The notes under the pieces were generated by a model. It was not told the DNA's origin, made no database searches, and saw only the letters and a list, made by a program, of their open reading frames with translations. Positions 33,323 through 40,514 of a stretch of DNA of 64,000 bases are shown here, one piece after another. Both the position numbers and the translations under genes were made by a program. How positions within the stretch are numbered: the first letter of the stretch is position 1; the number at the start of each line of letters is the position of its first letter. Origin of the DNA: Olsenella uli (lineage in GTDB: Bacteria; Actinomycetota; Coriobacteriia; Coriobacteriales; Atopobiaceae); assembly GCF_016900775.1 (NCBI RefSeq), contig NZ_JACJKN010000005.1, positions 1-64,000 of the forward strand, written 5' to 3'.

Positions 33323-34252
33323 ATGATCTACACCGTCACGCTCAACCCGGCGCTCGACAAGACCGCCACGGTCCCGAGATTCTCCGTGGACGCGGTGAAC
33401 CGCATCACGGGGCTGCGGGAGGACCCGGGCGGAAAGGGCATCAACGTCTCCAAGGTCATCGCCAAGCTCGGCGGGAGGAGCCGCGCGCTCGCGCTTCTCG
33501 GCGGCTCGGTCGGAGACAAGATCGCGTCCGCGCTCGAGGGCGAGGGCATCGACGTCTGGGCCTTCGAGGCCGCGGGAGAGACCCGCACCAACCTCAAGGT
33601 CGTGGACCCCGAGCTCGACACCCACACCGACATCAACGAGCCCGGCCCCGAGGCGACGGTCGCCCAGCTCGACGCGATGCTTGGGGAGCTCGCGCAGGCC
33701 GTCGAGAAGGACGACGTCGTGGTGCTCTCGGGGAGCCTGCCCAAGGGCGCCCCGGTGGGGACCTACGGCGCCTGGGCGCGGGCATGCTCCGGGGCCGGCG
33801 CGAAGGTCTTCCTCGACGCCGACGGCGCCGCCCTCTCCAAGGGGCTCGAGGCGCGCCCCTACCTCGCCAAGCCCAACGACGCCGAGCTCTCCCGGATCTG
33901 CGGGCGCGCGCTCGGGGAGGTGGCGGAGATAGCCGCCGAGGCCCGCGCGCTCGTCGAGGCCGGCGTGGGGCGCGTCGTGGTCTCGATGGGCGGGGCCGGC
34001 GCCGTCGTCGCCGACGGCGAGCGCGTCCTTCTCGCCCGCTCGCCCCGGGTCCCGGTGGGCTCGACCGTGGGCGCCGGGGACTCCGTGGTCGCGGCGCTCG
34101 CCTACGCGGAGGAGCGCGGCATGGGCCCCGAGGACGCCGCCCGCCTGGCGATGGCCACGGGCGCGGCCAACGTCATGCAGTCCGGCACCCAGGCGGCCGA
34201 GCGCGAGCTCGTCGACTCGCTCCTGGGCAAGGTCTCCATCGAGGCGCTCTAG
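33323..34252 (+). CDS. PfkB-family 1-phosphofructokinase-type hexose kinase
   Basis: A 309-residue ribokinase-superfamily kinase in the FruK/LacC branch. It starts IYTVTLNPALDKTATVPRF, has EDPGGKGINVSKVIAKLGG, and ends with the ATP-binding GSTVGAGDSVVAALAYA containing the catalytic Asp. Such enzymes make fructose 1,6-bisphosphate from fructose 1-phosphate, or tagatose bisphosphate. Start at 33323 after GAGAGGAGAGG. Being under the mannitol control region suggests a hexitol-derived ketose phosphate as substrate (inference). Confidence 0.9.
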   Translation: MIYTVTLNPALDKTATVPRFSVDAVNRITGLREDPGGKGINVSKVIAKLGGRSRALALLGGSVGDKIASALEGEGIDVWAFEAAGETRTNLKVVDPELDTHTDINEPGPEATVAQLDAMLGELAQAVEKDDVVVLSGSLPKGAPVGTYGAWARACSGAGAKVFLDADGAALSKGLEARPYLAKPNDAELSRICGRALGEVAEIAAEARALVEAGVGRVVVSMGGAGAVVADGERVLLARSPRVPVGSTVGAGDSVVAALAYAEERGMGPEDAARLAMATGAANVMQSGTQAAERELVDSLLGKVSIEAL

Positions 34253-34263
34253 GGCGCCGAGAA

Positions 34264-34319
34264 CCTGACGGACGACCCCGTCACCAAAACCTGACAGATG
34301 ACCCTGACACCAATGTCAC
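34264..34319. repeat. Two tandem GACCCTGACACC-type REP-like units
   Basis: CCTGACGGACGACCCCGTCACC (34264-34285, 22 nt, given here as its ends CCTGACGG and CCGTCACC) and a second unit at 34290-34319 related to the elements at 48591-48620 and 51581-51611. They fill the gap between two plus-strand genes of the hexitol set. Confidence 0.55.
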
Positions 34320-34336
34320 GAGAGAAAGGTTGCATC

Positions 34337-35602
34337 ATGAAGGCTAAGGCAGTGCGTCTCCACGCGGCGAACGACCTGCGCGTGGACGAGTTCGAGCTCC
34401 CCCGGATCAAGGACGACGAGGTGCTCGTCAAGGTGGTCTCCGACAGCATCTGCATGTCCACCTACAAGTGCGCCACCCTGGGCGTCGAGCACAAGCGCGT
34501 CCACGAGGACGTGGCCGAGCATCCCGCGATCATGGGCCACGAGTTCGCGGGCGACATCGTGGAGGTGGGCGCCAGGTGGGCCGACCGCTTCAGGCCCGGC
34601 ATGAAGTTCACGATCCAGCCCGCCCTCAACTACAAGGGCACCATGTGGAGCCCCGGCTACTCCTACGAGTTCTGCGGCGGCGACGCCACCTACTGCATCC
34701 TGCCCGCCGAGGTCATGGAGTGCGACTGCCTCCTCGAGTACACGGGCGAGGCCTACTACCAGGCATCCCTTGCCGAGCCGATGAGCTGCTCCATCGGCGC
34801 GTTCCATGCCGCGTACCACACGCAGATGGGCGTCTACACGCACGAGATGGGCATCCGCGAGGGCGGCAAGCTCGCCATCGTGGCGGGCGCGGGCCCCATG
34901 GGCCTCGGCGCGCTCACCTATGCCCTCCACTGCGACCGTCGCCCCGCGCTCGTGTGCGTGGCCGACATCAACCAGGACCGCCTCGACCGCGCGACGGAGC
35001 TCTTCGACCCCGCGGAGGTCAAGGCGGAGTGCGGCGTCGACCTCGTCTTCATCAACAACGGGGCCTGCGAGGACCAGGTGGCGGCGCTGCGCGAGGTCTC
35101 GGGCGGCACGGGCTTCGACGACGTGCTCTGCTACGCGCCCGTGGCGCCGGTGGTGACGCTGTCCTCCGCCATCATGGGCCGCGACGGCTGCCTCAACTTC
35201 TTCGCCGGCCCCACCGACAAGGAGTTCAGCGCGCCCATCAACTTCTACGAGGTCCACTACGGAAGCCACCACGTGATGGGCACCACCGGCGGCAACACCG
35301 CGGACATGGTGGAGTCCCTCGAGCTCACCGCCGCGGGGCGCGTGGACCCCTCCGTCATGGTGACCCACGTGGGCGGCCTTGACTCCGCCGCCGAGACCAC
35401 GCTCGGCCTGCCCAAGATCCCGGGCGGCAAGAAGCTCATCTACACGCACGTGAGCATGCCCCTGACGGCGCTCGAGGACCTGCGCGCCGCGGCCGAGAAG
35501 GACGGGCGCTTCGAGGGCCTCGCCGACATCGTGGAGGCCAACCGCGGCCTCTGGTGCCCCGCGGCCGAGCGCTACCTGCTCGAGCACTGGGCCGAGAACT
35601 AG
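34337..35602 (+). CDS. Zinc-type MDR alcohol/polyol-phosphate dehydrogenase
   Basis: A 421-residue medium-chain dehydrogenase. IMGHEFAGDIVEVG supplies the conserved zinc-site GHE region, SLAEPMSCSIGAFHA follows, and KLAIVAGAGPMGLGALTYA is the NAD-binding Rossmann turn. It is longer than usual (about 340) and resembles the L-sorbose-1-phosphate reductase/SorE branch (from memory). Start at 34337 after GAAAGG. Next to a mannitol PTS it may oxidise mannitol 1-phosphate, since no MtlD is present in the window (inference). Confidence 0.85.
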   Translation: MKAKAVRLHAANDLRVDEFELPRIKDDEVLVKVVSDSICMSTYKCATLGVEHKRVHEDVAEHPAIMGHEFAGDIVEVGARWADRFRPGMKFTIQPALNYKGTMWSPGYSYEFCGGDATYCILPAEVMECDCLLEYTGEAYYQASLAEPMSCSIGAFHAAYHTQMGVYTHEMGIREGGKLAIVAGAGPMGLGALTYALHCDRRPALVCVADINQDRLDRATELFDPAEVKAECGVDLVFINNGACEDQVAALREVSGGTGFDDVLCYAPVAPVVTLSSAIMGRDGCLNFFAGPTDKEFSAPINFYEVHYGSHHVMGTTGGNTADMVESLELTAAGRVDPSVMVTHVGGLDSAAETTLGLPKIPGGKKLIYTHVSMPLTALEDLRAAAEKDGRFEGLADIVEANRGLWCPAAERYLLEHWAEN

Positions 35603-35729
35603 CCGCCGCGCCCGCGCCGCCCCAGGCCGCACGTTCCGGGGCGGCGCGCACCATCCAATCGCCGCGAGCCGCCCCATTCGCGCTACCATCTCTGTAAGGC
35701 AAGTCCACGCGGCGAAAGCGAGTCCAGCC

Positions 35730-36494
35730 ATGAGCTCATCGATGAGGGAGCGGCGCGACGGGATCGTGCTCTTTGTCAACTCCGAGGGCAGCGTGACCTT
35801 CGGGCAGCTCAAGAAGGCGTTTCCCGACGTCTCCGAGATGACGCTGCGCACCGACCTCAAGGCGCTCGACGAGGCGCGCCTCATCGTGCGCACCCACGGC
35901 GGCGCGCGCTCGGTGGAGTACGTGGTGGGGACCGACGACCTCCTGCTCAACCGCACCACGAGAAACGTCGAGGAGAAGGCCGTCATCGCGCGCAAGGCCA
36001 AGGGGCTAGTCCGGCCGGACAGCACGATCTTTCTCGACTCCGGCTCCACCACGACGGCGCTCGCCCGCGAGCTCGACGACGTGCGCACGCTCGCGTTCAC
36101 CAACAGCCTCACCTGCGCGGCCGAGCTCGCGCGCTACGAGCGCGTCCGCACCATCATGATCGGCGGGAGCCTCAACCGCTACAGCATGAGCCTCAACGGC
36201 TCCAAGAGCATCGAGGAGATCGGATCGCTCAACTTCGACCTGCTGTTCCTCGGGGTGACGTCCTTCCAGTCCGCGACGGGCTTCGCCTGCGGCTCGGACG
36301 ACGAGGCGGCGCTCAAGCGCGCGCTCATCGCCCACGCCGAGCGCACGGCCGTGCTCATGGACTCCTCCAAGCTCGGGCAGCGGAGCACGTTCAAGATCTG
36401 CGACCTCGCGGACGTGGACTACGTCGTCTCCGACGGCAACCTCACCGAGCACTTCAGGAAGTACTGCGAGGAGGCCGAGGTCACGGTCCTGTAG
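35730..36494 (+). CDS. DeoR/GlpR-family transcriptional regulator
   Basis: A 254-residue repressor-type regulator. The N-terminal winged HTH includes VTFGQLKKAFPDVSEMTLR and the IVRTHGGA turn typical of DeoR. The effector domain (about 75-254) has FLDSGSTTTALARELDD and VLMDSSKLGQRS, which bind a phosphosugar. The start may be 35730 or the in-frame ATG at 35742. TACCAT at 35684-35689 is a possible -10 box. It probably controls the divergent mtlA and pfkB-dehydrogenase transcripts. Confidence 0.9.
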   Translation: MSSSMRERRDGIVLFVNSEGSVTFGQLKKAFPDVSEMTLRTDLKALDEARLIVRTHGGARSVEYVVGTDDLLLNRTTRNVEEKAVIARKAKGLVRPDSTIFLDSGSTTTALARELDDVRTLAFTNSLTCAAELARYERVRTIMIGGSLNRYSMSLNGSKSIEEIGSLNFDLLFLGVTSFQSATGFACGSDDEAALKRALIAHAERTAVLMDSSKLGQRSTFKICDLADVDYVVSDGNLTEHFRKYCEEAEVTVL

Positions 36495-36500
36495 GCACAG

Positions 36501-36571
36501 TGACGGCAAAGGTGGCAGGGTCGGCTGTCATAAAAGTTTTATGACAGCCGACCCTGCCACCTTTGCCGTCA
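36501..36571. repeat. Perfect 35-bp inverted repeat (71-nt palindrome)
   Basis: Arms 36501-36535 and 36537-36571 are exactly complementary around a single G. The arm starts TGACGGCAAAGGTGGCAGGG and ends in TAAAA, so each strand shows a TTTT run at the centre. It separates the convergent DeoR gene and the AT-rich island and can act as a terminator in both directions. Confidence 0.85.
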
Positions 36572-36637
36572 ACTCTCCTCAACCACGCGGTCTGACGGGG
36601 CATCAAAAGAATGCTCCGTCAGAGAACACTTTCCGTG

Positions 36638-36859
36638 TTATTCTCGTACCTCAAACCATCGGCGAACTCTCCAGGCGATGTAATACATCGCAGCGCAAAC
36701 GGACAGGGAGAGAATAAGCCCCTCGGAGATTTCTAACGCCGTTACAAACGCTGGGTTATTGCCGAACGATAGGCACTGATCGAGGATGAGCTTCGGCACG
36801 CCCACTGATGCAACAACAAGCATCCCCGCCGCGATCTCACCGAAGAGCTGCTTTGCCAT
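36638..36859 (-). CDS. Small two-helix membrane protein, unknown function
   Basis: A 73-residue protein with two hydrophobic segments (IAAGMLVVASVGVPKLIL and GLILSLSVCAAMYYIAWRV) and a basic C-terminal tail. The start at 36859 follows a G-rich site; an ATG five codons earlier is also possible. It is the last gene of an AT-richer minus-strand group after two secreted proteins and a membrane-bound LuxR protein. The size and layout recall small membrane, immunity or holin-like proteins, but no family was recognised. Confidence 0.6.
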   Translation of the reverse strand: MAKQLFGEIAAGMLVVASVGVPKLILDQCLSFGNNPAFVTALEISEGLILSLSVCAAMYYIAWRVRRWFEVRE

Positions 36860-36889
36860 AGCTACCCCCCTCATAGGTAAGCTGCATCG

Positions 36890-37561
36890 TTAAACGAAGT
36901 CATGTGTCCTCACGAAGGAATAACCGACCGCCTTCTTCGCGGTACCTGTGCTCAAATAATACTGAGACATATAAACGTCGTAGGAGTAATTGTCGTAGAG
37001 GGGGTAAGCGATAAGGTGGCCCTGGCGGACTGTCCTCCCGTTTACAGTGGATGGAATCGCATAGGAACCCGAAATGCTAATAGATTCCGATCCTGTAACA
37101 TTAAACCCGACACATGCATTAATTGTACCGGTATCGACTCCTGAAGCACAGGAATAGCTATTTGAGACACCCACGGTCTTCTGTATTGTCACTGTTACGC
37201 CAGGCTGACCGGTAGCCTCAGCAAGCTTGTTTGCCCCTCTAGTCTGACCTGTTTTGCGAAGATTCTTGAGAGTATAGGGAGAGCGTGGAGAAATGATAGG
37301 TTCGGCTTCAGTCCCTGTCTGGTTCGCAGAATCAATCAGCCACTGATTAATGACCGATACTTCGGTGACAGACGGATCGGAAAAGGCTTCGAGAACGTCG
37401 TTTGTCATATCGTCGTTTTTGTCAGTCCTATACAGCGTCACGGTCCTCCCCGGCATTCCGAGTTCCTCGGCAAGAATGCGCGAGGGAGAGATAACTAAAA
37501 TCGCTACGACAAGCAAGGCGAGGACAGCAAAAAGGGAGCGCAGGCTCTTTTTCATCTTCAT
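36890..37561 (-). CDS. Secreted protein of unknown function (AT-rich island)
   Basis: A 223-residue exported protein. MKMKKSLRSLFAVLALLVVA begins a clear signal peptide, with a probable cleavage after SRILA. The mature part has a helical, charged first half and a second half with alternating small and beta-prone residues (VGFNVTGSESISISGSYAIP) and two cysteines about 12 residues apart (YSCAS and INACV) that may form a disulfide, then a Tyr-rich strand region. GGAG lies 6 nt before the ATG. Function unknown; composition differs from neighbouring genes. Confidence 0.7.
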   Translation of the reverse strand: MKMKKSLRSLFAVLALLVVAILVISPSRILAEELGMPGRTVTLYRTDKNDDMTNDVLEAFSDPSVTEVSVINQWLIDSANQTGTEAEPIISPRSPYTLKNLRKTGQTRGANKLAEATGQPGVTVTIQKTVGVSNSYSCASGVDTGTINACVGFNVTGSESISISGSYAIPSTVNGRTVRQGHLIAYPLYDNYSYDVYMSQYYLSTGTAKKAVGYSFVRTHDFV

Positions 37562-37691
37562 AATGGGCTCCGAATCTATGCACTAGCGCCACTTTTCAAA
37601 AATGCATCTATTTCCGATAGCTCGGCCTTACTGGTTGCCCCCTCTCCATAGAGTCCTATATTAAAAGATTGCAATCTTTTACCAATTAAAC

Positions 37692-38144
37692 TCACCAGCT
37701 GTACATTGCAATATCCGAGCTAGTTACTCTGACGCCATCAAGTGGTTTTGACATGACAAAGTAGTAGACGCCAGATCCAACACCCTCCCAAGTTGCCTTG
37801 GTGAAGCCATTGCGCATAAAAGTTGCTGTGCCAAGAGAAGCGCTGGAGGACCCCTCAACCCGCATCAAAGTAACACCGAACGTGCCGGAGCTGCTCGAGA
37901 CGCAAGTCATCTCTATACCTACGCTGCTTCCGTCATAATGATGTGATGCGGTTTCAAATGTTGTGTATAGAACCATGGTAGATCCGTACCATGATCTTGG
38001 CATAGCATGAGCTGTTTGCTCGTAGGAAAGGATGATGTTCACATCATCACTTATTCCCTCAGCTTGAGCGGGCAACGCCCATACGGTCTCCAAGCCAACC
38101 GCCAAGGCTAACGCAAGCAGGGAATTAATCCTCGGTCTTGTCAT
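37692..38144 (-). CDS. Small secreted protein of unknown function (AT-rich island)
   Basis: A 150-residue protein with a signal peptide (INSLLALALAVGLETVWALPAQA) and a predicted cut after AQA. The mature chain is Ser/Gly/Thr-rich and looks like a beta-sandwich (GVTLMRVEGSSSASLGTATF, then GSGVYYFVMSKPLDG), with a single cysteine. AAGGAGG is 7 nt upstream of the ATG at 38144. It lies 89 bp after the LuxR-type gene. Not recognised; size and composition would fit a secreted binding or bacteriocin-associated protein, which is only a guess. Confidence 0.7.
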   Translation of the reverse strand: MTRPRINSLLALALAVGLETVWALPAQAEGISDDVNIILSYEQTAHAMPRSWYGSTMVLYTTFETASHHYDGSSVGIEMTCVSSSSGTFGVTLMRVEGSSSASLGTATFMRNGFTKATWEGVGSGVYYFVMSKPLDGVRVTSSDIAMYSW

Positions 38145-38233
38145 TGCCACCCTCCTTACCCGACGTGCAACAGCGTAGTCAGAGAGACGGCAATCGTCGT
38201 GTCAGCAGCCTATATGAGAAATGTCTGACCCCT

Positions 38234-40192
38234 TCAACCTGCATGTTTTTCCAAAAGAGCCTTAAGCTCGCTTGCGCTATGTATATTGAGCTTGCGATAG
38301 GCGGTTGCTTTTGCGCCATTAACGGTACCCGGCGCAATATAGAGTTGGTTTGCTATCTGACTCCTGCTCATGCCCAGAGACGCGAGGGTCAAAACGCGCG
38401 CCTCCGTCTCGGTTAGACCAAGATCACTAAGAACCTCAACGGTCTTTCTATTCCTTTCAACTGGAGTCTCTCTAGCATCAAGCTGTCTCTCGCGACTTAT
38501 TCGGACGGCATCAACAATAGAAAGACCTATCGTGAGCACAATCCCAATAAAGAAAACCTCTTGAAGACTTGTGTTAAGCAGGGCAGCTCGACGAAACGAG
38601 AGACCAGATCCGACCAGCAGCAGAAACGCATGACGATGAGAGCATATCGTACGCATTCCTTGACTCAAACTAGCTACCAGCCGAGACCAATACGCCTTCA
38701 AAACGAAGGAGAACTTGGGCTCCAGAACAAGACCCTCACGCAAGGCGGAAACACCTAAGCCAAGCTCGGAGAGTGCAACATTGATGATTCCCAAAGGAAA
38801 ACCGCCGTAGTTCACGGATGTGTAGCATCCAAGAAGCTGAGCGCATATACAGGTCAACGCGCAACCTCTGTCACCTGTCCGTACGGCCACGGATCCCCAC
38901 AAACCAGTACCTACCATTGTCATCTGTGTCAGTGCGACAACGATGAGGAGGGCACCCGCAACGAGCAAGGCGCTCTCTTGGTACGGCGTTGGAACTCCCA
39001 CGGTAAGCGGAAGCAAAATCAACAACCCAGAAAAAATCTTCTCCAGCAACGAATTAAGTCTCATCCTCCCACGAGATGGCCGACCAGAAGAGTCGTTCAC
39101 TTCACGCGCCGCCTCCAGCCGGGAGGACAGTTGATCGAGGCTCTCAAAGCCCAGGGCATCTAATGCGCGCCTCTGAAACGTACTTACCGTTCCCCTTGCA
39201 ATGCCAAGCCTATCGGCAATCTCAGCACCCTTCATGCCCTTGAGTCGCAAAGCAATCACATCACGCTGACGCGCACTCAGCGAGTCAGCGCCAGGAAGAT
39301 GGCTCAAAAAAACCGAGGGACGATCATCGCGCGGAACAGCATCGGAAGTAAACGACTCCATACCGTCTTGCGCAACCCAATACGCATAGGCGGCAATGAG
39401 GGCAAGCACTAAGGCTACAAACACCAGAAAGACGGCAACAATAAGGACAGAGGTTTGAGTATTCACGTCTGAAAAATTGGCCGGATGAAACGTCAATATC
39501 TCAGAGAAGACTCTTCCGGATGCGGAGGAGGCAAACAGACCACCAATTATAACGAGCTCGCAAGTTACGAGCTCGGTTGATGTAAACCTCCCGTCAGTGA
39601 TACGTCGCAGAACGCACCATGACATCACTCCTGACATCACGCAAAGCAGAGGACCAGACCATGCTGGGAGGAGTAAAGAAACGACGCCGATTACTAGGGG
39701 GAAACACACACTCAAAATGAGCAGCGTCAACATGAGCCCCCTCTTGCCCGAGGCGTCAGGCAACTCCCCTCCTGTTCGCAAAAGAGAACCGTTTAATGCC
39801 CAGAAGACCAAAGACAGCACAAGAGCCACGCCGCCAAGAGCCTCGAAAAGAGGCTGGCGTTCAAGAAGGGAGTAGTCCCCTAGCCGCATGGGCAGCCACC
39901 CAGCCTCGCATAATGCAATAACCGGAATGCACGTAAACGCAATTACAGGTGATGCCATGCGAACAATTAGAACAAACCGGTCGAGACGACGACTGCCAAG
40001 GATCGTCCAAACCAAGACGAGAAGCGACAGGGCAATCGCGAGGAATTCTACTTGGTATTGAAGGGGGGCCACCAATGACGCAGCATTGAAGAGAAAGGTG
40101 GCCGATGATCTTAACGTGCAGGGCATGGCACACATGAGCGTGCCCCAGAGACACCATAGGTTCCTGGCCCTCTGCTCACGCTCCTCGGTCAC
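38234..40192 (-). CDS. Membrane protein with two LuxR-type HTH domains in tandem membrane-HTH modules
   Basis: A 652-residue predicted membrane-bound regulator. Residues about 15-275 hold seven to nine hydrophobic helices; residues 304-360 form a LuxR-type HTH (LSARQRDVIALRLKGMKGAE, then GTVSTFQRRALDAL). Residues about 383-561 are a second membrane module and 591-648 a second HTH (LTETEARVLTLASLGMSRSQ, then GTVNGAKATAYRKLNIHS). The usual Coriobacteriia form has one module. The GTG at 40192 overlaps the upstream stop (GTGA) with GGAGG 10 nt before. The gene is AT-richer than its neighbours. Confidence 0.82.
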   Translation of the reverse strand: MTEEREQRARNLWCLWGTLMCAMPCTLRSSATFLFNAASLVAPLQYQVEFLAIALSLLVLVWTILGSRRLDRFVLIVRMASPVIAFTCIPVIALCEAGWLPMRLGDYSLLERQPLFEALGGVALVLSLVFWALNGSLLRTGGELPDASGKRGLMLTLLILSVCFPLVIGVVSLLLPAWSGPLLCVMSGVMSWCVLRRITDGRFTSTELVTCELVIIGGLFASSASGRVFSEILTFHPANFSDVNTQTSVLIVAVFLVFVALVLALIAAYAYWVAQDGMESFTSDAVPRDDRPSVFLSHLPGADSLSARQRDVIALRLKGMKGAEIADRLGIARGTVSTFQRRALDALGFESLDQLSSRLEAAREVNDSSGRPSRGRMRLNSLLEKIFSGLLILLPLTVGVPTPYQESALLVAGALLIVVALTQMTMVGTGLWGSVAVRTGDRGCALTCICAQLLGCYTSVNYGGFPLGIINVALSELGLGVSALREGLVLEPKFSFVLKAYWSRLVASLSQGMRTICSHRHAFLLLVGSGLSFRRAALLNTSLQEVFFIGIVLTIGLSIVDAVRISRERQLDARETPVERNRKTVEVLSDLGLTETEARVLTLASLGMSRSQIANQLYIAPGTVNGAKATAYRKLNIHSASELKALLEKHAG

Positions 40193-40497
40193 GAGAGCAG
40201 CACCTCCAGCTCCATCACCTGGTCGCGGGCGTCGCGATCGTCGGCCTCCCAGAGGCGCCACTCCCCCGCCGCGCGGTACGCCACGCGCGGCCCGAAGCCG
40301 CCCACGAGCGTGTTCGCGGCGCGGCCGAAGTCCGGGTCGGACTTGAGCCCGGGGTAGCGCACGGCCTCCACGCGCGGGTGGCAGACAAGGTAGTTGGCCA
40401 CCACCTGGGCCGCGTCCGAAAGCGCCCTCCAGCGCTCCCGCCCCATCTGGGACGAGAGCTCCTGGAGGGCCGCAAGATCGAGGTTCTTCTCGCCCAC
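40189..40497 (-). CDS. Orphan C-terminal domain of Cys/Met-metabolism PLP enzymes
   Basis: A 102-residue protein. Its core, VVANYLVCHPRVEAVRYPGL followed by KSDPDFGRAANTLVGGFGP, matches the start of the C-terminal domain of cystathionine gamma-synthase/MetB-like enzymes, but the PLP-binding lysine domain is absent and no other part of such an enzyme is nearby. The start is GTG; codons 3-5 (Glu-Lys-Asn) are a GAGAAGAAC copy. It lies 17 bp after thrS and its stop overlaps the LuxR-type gene start. It could be a relic or a small protein with a new role. Confidence 0.6.
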   Translation of the reverse strand: MGEKNLDLAALQELSSQMGRERWRALSDAAQVVANYLVCHPRVEAVRYPGLKSDPDFGRAANTLVGGFGPRVAYRAAGEWRLWEADDRDARDQVMELEVLLS

Positions 40498-40514
40498 CGC
40501 GCTCGTGCCGGGGC

